Shown: positions 51,312 to 59,772 of the stretch, piece by piece
Layout of the letters: every line of letters begins with the position of its first letter
How positions within the stretch are numbered: position 1 is the first letter of the stretch
Assembly: GCA_008011715.2 (NCBI GenBank)
Contig: CP136508.1
Coordinates: 5,022,001-5,086,000, forward strand
Length of the DNA stretch: 64,000 nucleotides
Direction of reading: 5' to 3'
Source of the DNA: [Empedobacter] haloabium
GTDB lineage: Bacteria > Pseudomonadota > Gammaproteobacteria > Burkholderiales > Burkholderiaceae_D
Notes under the pieces: generated by a model
The model's input: the letters and a program-made list of their open reading frames with translations, nothing else
Database searches by the model: none
What the model was told of the DNA's origin: nothing
Made by a program: the position numbers and the translations under genes

Positions 51312-52673
51312 TCAATCCTCCGACATCGCCGACTTGGTGCGATCGAAAATCGGCTTCAGCAGATAGCTCATCATCGTGCGCTCGCCCGTGATCACGTGCA
51401 GCTCGACCGGCATGCCGGACTGGATGTCCAGCTTCTTCGCGGCGATGATCTTCTGGCCTTCCGGCGTCACGCTGGCACGCACCTTGTAGTAGGCGTTGCC
51501 GGTACGTTCCTCCACCGTGCGGTCGGCGGAGACGCTGGTGACGACACCGGGGATGTGCGGCGTGCGATTGGTGTTGAAGGCCGAGAACACCAGCTCCACC
51601 GGCAGGCCCACGTGCACGCGGTCGATCAGGTTGACCGGCAGCTGCCCTTCTACGACCAGCGGGTCCGCCGAAGGCACGATGTCCATCATGCGCATGCCGG
51701 CGCCCACGACGCCACCCTTGGTAAAGATGTTCATGCCGACGATCGTGCCGTCCGCCGGCGCCTTCACCTCCGTGTTGGCAAGGTCGTAGTCCTGCCCCTG
51801 GATGCGGCTTTCCAGCGCTTCCGCCTCGCGCTGCACATCCGCCAGCTGCGTGCGCACCTCCTTCTGGTAGTCCTGGGTGCGCTGCAGGCGGCGCAGGGTC
51901 AGCTCCGTGATCTGGCGGCGGGCGCGGCCGATATTGCCGATGTCCTCCGAGATCGCGCCGCTCAGCTGCGCATAGGTGCGCTCCAGGTCCAGCATCCGGT
52001 TGCGGGCGATATAGCCCTCGCGCGACAGGTCGCGCATATTGTCCAGTTGCTCCTTCAGGATCTTCATCTGCTCTTTTTTACTGTCGCGCGATTCCTCCAG
52101 GCCCTTCATCTGCACTTTCAGGCCCTCGATGTTCTCGTTCGTGGCGCTCAGTTCGCTCTCCAGCGACGTCCGGCGCGACGTGAACAGCTGCTTCTGCAAC
52201 TCGTAACCTTCCAGCACGCGCGGGTCGTCGCGGAACGCCTCCAGCGCCGCCGGGAACGCCACGGATGCCTTGCCGTCTCGCTCGGCCAGCAGGCGTGCCT
52301 CGGCCAGGCGCGCCGTGAAGTACTGGGCGCGCGACGTCTCCGCCTGGGAGCGCGCCTGCACGCTGTTCATGCGCACCAGCACCTGGCCGCGCTTGACCAC
52401 GTCACCGTCCTTGACGAGGATATCGTCGACGGTGCCGCCCGTCAGGTGCTGGATGGCCTTGCGGTTGCCTTCCTTCGACACCACGCCGGCCATCGGCACG
52501 GCCTTGTCCAGCGGCGCCAGGCTGGCCCACAACATGAACCCGCCAAAGCCCAGCAGAACCACCAGCCAGCCCAGGCGGCTGTAGCCACGGGAGTCCGTCT
52601 CGACCGTCAACGGCGACACGTCATGCGAGATGACTTCCGCCGGCGGTCCCGGTTGTTTCTTGATCAGATCCAC
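51312..52673 (-). CDS. HlyD-family membrane fusion protein of the type I secretion system
   Basis: 453 residues from GTG 52673, with AGGAG 6 nt upstream; the longer frame is a shadow of the ABC gene. One N-terminal membrane helix (LGWLVVLLGFGGFMLWASL) is followed by a biotinyl-lipoyl-like half (VKRGQVLVRMNS), a long coiled coil (about residues 130-290), and the second half with the conserved VKAPADGTIVGMNIFTKGGVV block. The C-terminal segment (RTMMSYLLKPIFD) is typical of PrtE/RsaE-type proteins. It bridges the inner-membrane ABC protein and TolC. Confidence 0.95.
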   Translation of the reverse strand: MDLIKKQPGPPAEVISHDVSPLTVETDSRGYSRLGWLVVLLGFGGFMLWASLAPLDKAVPMAGVVSKEGNRKAIQHLTGGTVDDILVKDGDVVKRGQVLVRMNSVQARSQAETSRAQYFTARLAEARLLAERDGKASVAFPAALEAFRDDPRVLEGYELQKQLFTSRRTSLESELSATNENIEGLKVQMKGLEESRDSKKEQMKILKEQLDNMRDLSREGYIARNRMLDLERTYAQLSGAISEDIGNIGRARRQITELTLRRLQRTQDYQKEVRTQLADVQREAEALESRIQGQDYDLANTEVKAPADGTIVGMNIFTKGGVVGAGMRMMDIVPSADPLVVEGQLPVNLIDRVHVGLPVELVFSAFNTNRTPHIPGVVTSVSADRTVEERTGNAYYKVRASVTPEGQKIIAAKKLDIQSGMPVELHVITGERTMMSYLLKPIFDRTKSAMSED

Positions 52674-52675
52674 TG

Positions 52676-54583
52676 TTACTCCTGTTCCTTGGCGGCCTGT
52701 GCCGCCGCGTTGCGTTCTGCGATCATGTTCTGCTGGGCGGCGATTTCGTCCGCCTCGCGGCTGTCCTGCGGGGCCGGCGCGGTCGCTGCCGCCGTGCCGG
52801 CCTGGGCCGCCTGCTGCGCGGCCTGCTGTGCCGCGGCCTGCTGCGCGGCGGCCTGGCGCTGGGCCTGCTGCGCCTGCGCCATCTGCAACTGCTTCTGGTT
52901 CTGCTCCTGCAGCGCCTGCAGCACGCCCTGCGTCGGGCCGAACAACGAGACGGTGCCGTCGCGCAGCACCAGGAGCTTCGTCGTCACACCGATGACGCTG
53001 GTACGGTGCGTGATCAGCACCACCGTCTTGCCACGCTTGCGGAAGTCCTGCACCGCCTGCACCAGGGCGGCCTCGCCGACGTCGTCCAGGTTCGAATTCG
53101 GCTCGTCCAGCACGAGCAGGGACGGATCGTCGTACATCGCGCGGGCCAGGCCGATGCGCTGCTTCTGGCCGCCGGACAGGCCGGCGCCGCCGTCGCCCAG
53201 CAAGGTGTCGTAGCCCTTCGGGAAGTGCAGGATCAGGTCGTGCACGCCGGCGCGCTTGGCGGCCGCCACGACTTTCTCCGCGTCCACCTCGCCGAAGCGG
53301 GCGATATTCTCGGCAATGGAGCCGCCGAACAGCTCGATATCCTGCGGCAGGTAGCCGATGTGCGGGCCCAGCTCGGCCTTGTTCCATTGGTAGATGTCGG
53401 CGCCATCCAGGCGCACCTTGCCCATCGCGGCCGGCCAGATGCCGACCAGCAGGCGGGCCAGCGTGGACTTGCCGGAACCGCTCGGGCCGATCACGCCCAG
53501 CACGTCGCCCGCCTCGAGGGCGAAGGTGGCGCTGCGCAGCACAGGCGCGGTGACGCCAGGCGGCGCCGCAGTGACGGCCTCGACGGCCAGCTTGCCGGTC
53601 GGCTTCGGCAGTTCCATGCCGGCCGGGCGCTCCGGGTTGGTTTCCAGCAGCTTGGTCAGGCGCTCGTAGGCGCTGCGCGTGCTGGCAAAGCCTTTCCACA
53701 CGCCGATCACCTGCTGCACGGGCTGCAAGGCGCGGCCCACCAGGATCGACGCGGCAATCATCATGCCCGGCGTGATCTTCTGCTCCAGCACCAGCAACGC
53801 GGCAAAGCCCAGCACCAGCGACTGCAGCGACGTCTGCACGAACTTCGTGATCGCCGAGATCGTGCCGGCCTTCTGGCTGGCATCGGCCTGCAGGTTCAGG
53901 AAGCGGCTGTGCACCTTGTTCCAGCGGCGCATCAGGTTCGGCAGCATGCCCATCGATTCGATCACCTCCGCATTGCGCAGGTTATTGGTGGCCAGCGTGG
54001 TGGCCGCGATCGCCATCGTGTTGGCCTCGCCCAGCGGCTCGCGCGTGGCGCGCTCGTTGATATACGCCAGCGCCACCAAGATGATGGTGCCGCCCAGGGC
54101 GAACAGGCCCAGCGTGGGCTCGAAGAAGAAGATGACGATCAGGTAGATCGGAAACCACGGCGCGTCGAAGAACGCGAACAGCGCGTTACCCGTCAGGAAC
54201 TGGCGCAGGTTGGTCAGGTCGGTCAGCGCCTGGCCGGCGTTGCCGCCGGCGGCCTTCAGGTTCTGCTGGAACGCCGCGGTGTAGACGCGCTTGTTCAGCT
54301 CCAGGTCGAAGCGCGCGCCCACGCGGATCAGCACGAAGCTGCGGATCGCGTCCAGTGCGGCAACCAGCAGGAAGGCACCCAGCATCAGCACGGTCAGCAT
54401 GGCGAGCGTCATCTCGTTACGGCTGGACAGCACGCGATCATAGACCTGCAGCATGTACAGCGACGGCGTCAGCATCAGCAGGTTGCTGATGGCGCTGAAC
54501 ACGCCGACGGTGATGAACGTACGCTTGAGCGTGACCAGCACCTGCTGGATCTCGTTCTTCGGTTGCGAAAGAAGTTTTTTCAT
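52676..54583 (-). CDS. Type I secretion ABC transporter (PrtD/RsaD-like)
   Basis: 635 residues. A membrane domain (about 20-300, six helices) is followed by an ATPase: Walker A GPSGSGKST at 366-374, signature LSGGQKQR near 469-476, Walker B LLVLDEPNSNLD. There is no N-terminal C39-peptidase-like domain, as in PrtD/RsaD exporters of RTX proteases and S-layer proteins. After the usual end, a tail of about 75 residues (560-635) is rich in Gln and Ala. The gene heads an operon with hlyD (2-nt gap) and tolC. The probable substrate gene lies directly upstream, and a Crp-type site precedes the ATG by about 110 nt. Confidence 0.95.
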   Translation of the reverse strand: MKKLLSQPKNEIQQVLVTLKRTFITVGVFSAISNLLMLTPSLYMLQVYDRVLSSRNEMTLAMLTVLMLGAFLLVAALDAIRSFVLIRVGARFDLELNKRVYTAAFQQNLKAAGGNAGQALTDLTNLRQFLTGNALFAFFDAPWFPIYLIVIFFFEPTLGLFALGGTIILVALAYINERATREPLGEANTMAIAATTLATNNLRNAEVIESMGMLPNLMRRWNKVHSRFLNLQADASQKAGTISAITKFVQTSLQSLVLGFAALLVLEQKITPGMMIAASILVGRALQPVQQVIGVWKGFASTRSAYERLTKLLETNPERPAGMELPKPTGKLAVEAVTAAPPGVTAPVLRSATFALEAGDVLGVIGPSGSGKSTLARLLVGIWPAAMGKVRLDGADIYQWNKAELGPHIGYLPQDIELFGGSIAENIARFGEVDAEKVVAAAKRAGVHDLILHFPKGYDTLLGDGGAGLSGGQKQRIGLARAMYDDPSLLVLDEPNSNLDDVGEAALVQAVQDFRKRGKTVVLITHRTSVIGVTTKLLVLRDGTVSLFGPTQGVLQALQEQNQKQLQMAQAQQAQRQAAAQQAAAQQAAQQAAQAGTAAATAPAPQDSREADEIAAQQNMIAERNAAAQAAKEQE

Positions 54584-54688
54584 GAGATGCGTCCAGCCGG
54601 CGCTCGTGCACCGGCCTGGTCAATAAGGCGGAATTTGGTCGTCACGCAGGGACGAGACCTGCGTATTATCGCTGATTTCTGCTGAGAA

Positions 54689-54704
54689 TGTGATATTCGT
54701 CACA
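54689..54704 (-). promoter_or_regulatory. Perfect Crp-type site upstream of the type I secretion operon
   Basis: TGTGA-TATTCG-TCACA as read on the plus strand, an exact match to TGTGA-N6-TCACA. A -10-like GATAAT (minus strand, 54665-54670) lies 18 nt downstream of the site, a spacing like that of a class II Crp-activated promoter. Confidence 0.75.
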
Positions 54705-54740
54705 AATTATTACGCTCAGGGTGCACGTTTGGCCCTGAAT

Positions 54741-54813
54741 GAAAAAAACCTGCCCTTCGGGAGAAGGACAGGTTTTCGAGGCTTGCCTCAGGCATCCACC
54801 CGAAGGTGGATGC
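54741..54813 (-). terminator. Tandem terminator hairpins after the S-layer-like gene
   Basis: Two hairpins follow the stop at 54826. GCATCCACC-CGAA-GGTGGATGC (54792-54813) comes first. Then AAAACCTG (54745-54752) pairs with CAGGTTTT (54769-54776), with an inner CCTTC/GAAGG stem, and is followed on the minus strand by a T-run. They should insulate the abundant surface-protein transcript from the secretion operon. Confidence 0.85.
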
Positions 54814-54825
54814 TCGGACTCACAC

Positions 54826-57807
54826 TTAGGCGATCCAGATCGTGCCAGCGGTGTCGGTGGTCGACAGGCCGGTTGCGGTCGTCACGCCGGTCAGCTGGAT
54901 GATGTCGTTCGCTGCCAGACCGATTGCGTCGGTGATGACGTAGGTGTTGCCGTTCAGGACGAAGGCAGCGACGTCAGCAGCAGCAGCGTCTTCCAGCTGT
55001 TCGAAGATCAGCTTCAGTTCGCCGATCGAGTCAACCAGGGAAGCGTCAGCACCACCGATGGTGACGATGCCGTTCTTCACGGTTGCCGTCAGGTCCACCG
55101 AGCCGGTCACGGATGCCGTGATGTTCACGTCAGCCACGTCAGCGATCAGCGTGGCGGTCGACAGGTCCAGCTTGTCGCCGCCCAGAGCGATGTTGAAGTC
55201 GGTGACCTTGTCGGTACCGGTCACGCCTGCGTCGCCAGCGGCGAACACGAACGTGTCGGAACCTGCGCCGCCGGTGACGGAGTCGATTGCCGTGCCGCCG
55301 GTGATGATGTCATCGCCTGCGCCGCCGGAGATCGTGTCTTTCGCAGCGTTACCAGCCAGCTCGTCGTTACCAGCGCCGCCGGTGATCGACACGTTGGCCG
55401 ATGCCGTTGCGTTGTCGGACGTGTACTTGACAGCCAGGTTCGCAGCGGTGTCAGCCGTGCCGTTGCCGGTCACGCCCGATGCGTCGAAGGTGGTGACCTT
55501 GGCAGCCACGGAAGCGGACAGGTCCACACCGTTGTTGCCGGTTACGACGATCTTCGTTGCGTCAGCAGCGGTCAGCGTGAAGGAATCCAGCGTTGCAGCC
55601 GATGCCTTGCCTGCGTCGACGGTCGACACGTTGATCGTTTCAACACCAGCGACGGTGACGCCGCCGAAGTTGACCTGGGTCGTGCCCGAGTTGCTCAGTG
55701 CGAAGTTGAACACGTCGGTTGCGCTGAAGCTTGCGTCACGCACGGCAACGGTAGCCGCGGTGCTGGCGCCCGTCAAAGTCAGCGTGCCGTTGTTGGCGAT
55801 GTTGTTCAGCGTCAGGCCATTGGCACCGATCGTCGAAACCTGATTCACATTGCCCAGGCCCAGCAGGTTCAGCGTTTCGGTAGCGCCGGTAGCGATGCCC
55901 AGAACTTCGAAGCCCGTGAACTTGGTGTTGAAGGTCGAATCGACGTCAGCCGCGTCGGCTTGCGCGCCGGTCAGGACGATCGTGTCCACGCCGTCGCCAC
56001 CTACCACGGAACCGCCCGTGCCAGCTGCGCCACCGTAGACGACGGTGTCGTTACCTGCGCCCATGTTGATTACCTTGGTGAAGGCGTTCGACAGGGTTAC
56101 GGAATCGGCACCTGCGCCGCCGGTGAAGGTCACGCCAGCAGCAATTGCGGTACCCAGCGATGCACCGGCCGAGTTCGTCACGACGACGTCGGTCAGGGCG
56201 CCCAGGGTCTGGCCGGTCAGCGTAACAGCTGCGTCACCGGAGATGTTCAGCGTCTTGACGCCAGCAGCAACCAGCGAGTTGATGGTCGAAGCAGCCGTTG
56301 CGCCAGCCAGGTTCAGCGTGGTGATGTCGGTGTCGATCGTCACTGCGCCGGTGGTGGTCAGACCATTGGTGTTGACAGCCAGGGTCGTGTTGGCGGCCGT
56401 TGCCAGCGCGCCCAGCGTGCCAGCGTTGACGGAGGTGCCGGTACCCGACAGGTTCAGCGTGGTCAGCGCGCCGGAGTTGACGGTCGCTGCGCCGAAGTTG
56501 TTCAGGCTGACGGTGGTGATCTTGCCGGCGTCGGTGGTCGATGCGGCGTTCGCGTCGGTCACGGATACGGCGCCGTTGACGTGGCCAGCAACGGTACCGG
56601 AAGCGGTAGCGGCAGCAGCGTCGGTAACGGTGACGGTCGTGGTGTTGGCATCGCCAACGATGGTGACGGCACCAGCGGTCGACGTCGTGTTGACGGCGTT
56701 GCCAGCAACTTGCGTCACGCTGATTTCTTTACCGCCGGTGACAGCGATCGCGTCGCCGGTGACGGCGCCGGTGATCGTGGAGGTCACGGTCACGTTGCCA
56801 GCAGCAGCCGTCGTGGCGCCGATGGTCACAGAGCCGCCGTTGGCGCCGGTTTCGGTCACGGTGACGTTCTTGCCGCCGTCAACCGCCACTGCATTGGTTG
56901 CGCCGGTGCGGGTCACGGTTACGTCGGTCGTTGCAGCTGCGGTCACGGTCTGGGCGCCGGTACCGGTCACGCTCAGGGCTTCAACACCGGCCCAGGTCGT
57001 GGTGTTGATCACGGAACCGGTGGTGCCGGTGATCAGGTTGACGTTTTCCACGTTGGTGACGCTAACGTTCAGCGGCAGCGCGAAAGCGGTCGTTTGGGTG
57101 ATGTTCAGCGTGTCGACGCCGGAACCGCCGTTGATCTTGTCGCCGATCGACAGGGAAGGAGCGGTCGAGCCGCCAGCAACCACGTCAGCTGCGGTGAAGG
57201 TGTCCTTGCCGTTCGTGCCGGTCACGGTGTCCGCGCCCAGCGTCAGGCTGACTTGCTGGCCTGGGGTGTCGTTGTGAGCGTCGATAGCATCGCCGATTAC
57301 GACGCCCAGGGCTTCTTCGGTCGTGGCTGCTTCTTGCGTTGCAGCGTCGACAACTTGCGACAGCCATGCGCGGGCAACGGCGTTTGCCGCGTCGCCGGAG
57401 TAGCCAACGATTTCTTCGGTTGTGTCCAGAGCAGAGGTGAAGGCGGTCGAAGCAGCGACTTTGGCGTCGATGGCAGCGCGGTCTTCGTTTTGTGCGGCCT
57501 TGGCGATCGTCAGGGCGATCGAACCGAACGTTTCGGTACCAGCCAGCAGCTTGCCAGCCCAGTACAGCAGGCCAGCAGGTTCAGCGTCACGGCCGAACAG
57601 GTTGTTGTAGATGGCGTTGACTTGCTCGGCGGCCGTCATATCCTTGTAGGTTGCACGATACTCGTCCGAGTTGGCGAATTCATTGGCGACGGTTGCCAGG
57701 CTGCTGGCGTTGGCGCGTGCCAGCCAGAACGGCAGGCCCAGTGCATCAGCAGGACGGTTGAAATACGCAACGTACAGTTGCTGGATTTCGGTAGCGGTAA
57801 TAGCCAT
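54826..57807 (-). CDS. DUF4214/RTX surface protein, S-layer-like, probable type I secretion substrate
   Basis: 993 residues with no signal peptide. The N-terminus (about 1-110) is a DUF4214-type region: LYVAYFNRPADALGLPFW and YNNLFGRDAEPAGLLYW. A very long Thr/Ala/Gly/Val-rich part with few charged or large residues fills about 190-850. RTX nonapeptide repeats follow near 855-905 (GGAGNDEL, GGAGDDIITGG, GGAGSDTFVF) and bind calcium. The non-cleaved C-terminus is the expected type I signal. Composition, size and gene order match the Caulobacter S-layer protein RsaA beside its ABC/HlyD exporter. It probably coats the cell; an adhesin or matrix protein is the alternative. An AGGAG ribosome site precedes the ATG. 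Confidence 0.88.
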   Translation of the reverse strand: MAITATEIQQLYVAYFNRPADALGLPFWLARANASSLATVANEFANSDEYRATYKDMTAAEQVNAIYNNLFGRDAEPAGLLYWAGKLLAGTETFGSIALTIAKAAQNEDRAAIDAKVAASTAFTSALDTTEEIVGYSGDAANAVARAWLSQVVDAATQEAATTEEALGVVIGDAIDAHNDTPGQQVSLTLGADTVTGTNGKDTFTAADVVAGGSTAPSLSIGDKINGGSGVDTLNITQTTAFALPLNVSVTNVENVNLITGTTGSVINTTTWAGVEALSVTGTGAQTVTAAATTDVTVTRTGATNAVAVDGGKNVTVTETGANGGSVTIGATTAAAGNVTVTSTITGAVTGDAIAVTGGKEISVTQVAGNAVNTTSTAGAVTIVGDANTTTVTVTDAAAATASGTVAGHVNGAVSVTDANAASTTDAGKITTVSLNNFGAATVNSGALTTLNLSGTGTSVNAGTLGALATAANTTLAVNTNGLTTTGAVTIDTDITTLNLAGATAASTINSLVAAGVKTLNISGDAAVTLTGQTLGALTDVVVTNSAGASLGTAIAAGVTFTGGAGADSVTLSNAFTKVINMGAGNDTVVYGGAAGTGGSVVGGDGVDTIVLTGAQADAADVDSTFNTKFTGFEVLGIATGATETLNLLGLGNVNQVSTIGANGLTLNNIANNGTLTLTGASTAATVAVRDASFSATDVFNFALSNSGTTQVNFGGVTVAGVETINVSTVDAGKASAATLDSFTLTAADATKIVVTGNNGVDLSASVAAKVTTFDASGVTGNGTADTAANLAVKYTSDNATASANVSITGGAGNDELAGNAAKDTISGGAGDDIITGGTAIDSVTGGAGSDTFVFAAGDAGVTGTDKVTDFNIALGGDKLDLSTATLIADVADVNITASVTGSVDLTATVKNGIVTIGGADASLVDSIGELKLIFEQLEDAAAADVAAFVLNGNTYVITDAIGLAANDIIQLTGVTTATGLSTTDTAGTIWIA

Positions 57808-57900
57808 TGAAAAACTCTCCTAGGGATTAAGATTAACTGCTTCGGTGCACTGCGAGCAGTACCACGGCAGCCATAGTGGCAGAACACGCAAACCCAAGGA

Positions 57901-57916
57901 TGTGACGTACGTCACA
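57901..57916 (-). promoter_or_regulatory. Perfect palindromic Crp-type site upstream of the S-layer-like gene
   Basis: TGTGACGTACGTCACA is a fully symmetric 16-bp palindrome and an exact TGTGA-N6-TCACA match. Its centre is about 101 nt upstream of the ATG, so a long leader would follow if the site activates transcription. Confidence 0.78.
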
Positions 57917-58122
57917 CGAATCAGGTCTTTGTCGTTTTTTTTCACATATTTCTATGAAAAATTCCGCGGCACATTATCGGAGATGGGTGGCGGGAAATCA
58001 ATAGACCTTCCCGCCAGCGCCACTGCCGCCCCTTCAGGACGGCAGGCAAATTAGAATCGCGCCTCCAATCAGGCCTTCAACGCGATAGCGGCGAGTGTAG
58101 GCGATAACAAAGCTGGACGGCG

Positions 58123-58156
58123 CACGAAAAAAAAGCGCTGCCGAAGCAGCGCTTTT
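58123..58156 (-). terminator. Rho-independent terminator of the fecR-domain gene
   Basis: AAAAGCGCTGC (58131-58141), loop CGAA, then GCAGCGCTTTT (58146-58156); on the minus strand the stem runs into a T-run. It lies about 30 nt after the stop at 58184. Confidence 0.9.
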
Positions 58157-58183
58157 ATTGTCCAGTTTACAACTCCAGCCAGC

Positions 58184-59512
58184 TTATTTGACCCAGTAGG
58201 TCACGCCATTCGCCGTGCGGCGCGCATCCAGCCGCGCCGAGAAGATGTAGGCGGCATCATTCTGCGCGCCCAGCGCGCCGGACACGTTCATATTACTGGA
58301 TGGCAGAAACTGATTGATCGCCGAGATAGCGCCGTTCTCCGACATATTCCCTGCCGCATTCAAACGGAACGTGTCCTTTCCGGTCGTCAAATCAAATCCG
58401 GTGGTAAATGTGCGGGCACCGAAGTCCACGTTCAATTGCCCATTGCTGAGCGCGGCGGCCGTTACCAGCTTGGTTGCCGAATCCGATACCAGCGCTTCGC
58501 TCTGATTCAACGCGAATGCGGCGCTGCCCGATTGCGGCAACAGCACATCCGAGCCTTGCGTGCGATAAATCGAGTAATACGAATTGGTGGCCACCACCTT
58601 GCCACCCGCAGCGACGATTTCGCTGCCTTTCAGCGTACCTGGTTGGCCGGCCAGGCTGGCCCAGCGTCCCCACACCAGCTGGCTGGGCGGCACTTCCTGC
58701 ACGACGGGTTGGTCGGCCGGCGCGGTCACCGGCGGCTGCACGGTTTGCTTGACATTATTCAGGGCCAGCTGCAATACGGTGCTGGCCTTCTGCGGATCGA
58801 GGCTGGGCTCGGTCGACGACGTCGACGTACCGCTGCTCTTGCCCGGCTCGTCGGAACGGGGCGGCGCCGCCGCATCCGGGCTCACCGCGCCGCCCTGCAA
58901 AAGGTTCGGTTCGGCACGGCCGCGCCGCACCTGCAACACCTGGCCGGCCTGGGCCGCCGACAGTTCGCGGCTGGCCTGGTGTTCGCATGGGCCCGCGCCG
59001 CCCGGCTGGCAGCTGCCGCCGAAGCCGCTGACGACGATCGCACCGGACAGCACCGTCACGTTCGACGTTTCCTGGTCGGTAAACACGGTAAAGTCGGTGC
59101 CGCGCACGCCGATCGCGGCGACCGGCGTATTGAAGCGGAAGTTCTGGCGCGCGGCCTTGACACCGCTTCCCGACACGCTGCGCGCCACGCCTTCCAGCAA
59201 CTCCAGCTTGACGCGGGTGTTGGCAGGATTCTGGCGATCGATATGGTAGGCCTCGATGCGGGCGCGGCTGGATGGGCGCAGCACGAGCAGCCCGTCGTCC
59301 ACCGTTTTCACGTAGACATAGCCGCTCTTGCCGGTGCTGATCTCGTCGCCTTCCTGGACGGCGTCGTTCAGCGCCACGGCACGGCGCCCCAGCTGGACGT
59401 CGCCGCTGACAAAGACGACGCGGCCGGCCTCGGCGGCCAGTGCACCGGCGCTCGCCAGCAGCAGCGCGGCGCCCGCCGCGACCTGGCGCAAATGCATACG
59501 TGAATTGAACAT
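58184..59512 (-). CDS. Secreted FecR-domain protein
   Basis: 442 residues from ATG 59512, preceded by GAGGAG; an ATG at 59527 overlaps that ribosome site and is unlikely. A signal peptide ends ASAGALA. A FecR domain (about residues 30-180) follows: GRVVFVSGDVQ, DEISTGKSGYVYVKT, and NTPVAAIGVRGTDFTV, the usual FecR core. The rest is a low-complexity linker and a C-terminal domain of unknown type (about 270-442). Unlike iron-regulator FecR it has no inner-membrane anti-sigma helix and no sigma factor beside it. Divergent pairing with a CHASE2 cyclase is a known betaproteobacterial arrangement; the protein may be a periplasmic signal input. Confidence 0.85.
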   Translation of the reverse strand: MFNSRMHLRQVAAGAALLLASAGALAAEAGRVVFVSGDVQLGRRAVALNDAVQEGDEISTGKSGYVYVKTVDDGLLVLRPSSRARIEAYHIDRQNPANTRVKLELLEGVARSVSGSGVKAARQNFRFNTPVAAIGVRGTDFTVFTDQETSNVTVLSGAIVVSGFGGSCQPGGAGPCEHQASRELSAAQAGQVLQVRRGRAEPNLLQGGAVSPDAAAPPRSDEPGKSSGTSTSSTEPSLDPQKASTVLQLALNNVKQTVQPPVTAPADQPVVQEVPPSQLVWGRWASLAGQPGTLKGSEIVAAGGKVVATNSYYSIYRTQGSDVLLPQSGSAAFALNQSEALVSDSATKLVTAAALSNGQLNVDFGARTFTTGFDLTTGKDTFRLNAAGNMSENGAISAINQFLPSSNMNVSGALGAQNDAAYIFSARLDARRTANGVTYWVK

Positions 59513-59560
59513 GACAGTACTCCTCATAACTGCTATTGTCGCCCATCAACATGGAAATTC

Positions 59561-59576
59561 TGTGATGGGCGTCACA
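59561..59576. promoter_or_regulatory. Perfect Crp-type site between the fecR-domain gene and the adenylate cyclase
   Basis: TGTGATGGGCGTCACA matches TGTGA-N6-TCACA exactly. On the minus strand a -10-like GACAAT (59535-59540) lies 20 nt downstream, then GAGGAG and the fecR ATG. The cyclase ATG is about 200 nt away on the other side, so the site could also affect it. In the remaining bases to 59772 I see no gene. Confidence 0.75.
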
Positions 59577-59772
59577 AACCCCCTGCTATACACAGCACTG
59601 TACCGCATGCACGATTCAAGCCCAACGCCTGTTACCAATTCTCACGCTTTAGCGGCAGCGCCGGGATGGCGCATCTTTCGCTGGGAGCAACGTCTGCCGG
59701 AGCCGCCGCGCCGTTAGGCGTTATACTTACGGGTTCACCCCCATCCCAGCCGTACAGGCCGCCTTCCCACAG

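Larger units (their letters stand above)
57808..58183. other. Long leader/promoter region of the S-layer-like gene
   Basis: This 376-nt gap holds the Crp-type site (57901-57916), AT-rich DNA around 57925-57985 and the fecR terminator (58131-58156). CTAGGAG sits just before the S-layer-like ATG at 57807. No open frame here looks like a gene. Confidence 0.6.

Noticed and set aside
54739-57810. Plus-strand open frame opposite the S-layer-like gene
   Set aside because: The repetitive codons of the Thr/Ala-rich gene keep the opposite strand open; the Cys/Gly/Asp-rich translation is not protein-like.
58184-59512. Iron-responsive FecR anti-sigma factor
   Set aside because: It has a cleavable signal peptide, no inner-membrane anchor and no adjacent sigma factor or TonB receptor.
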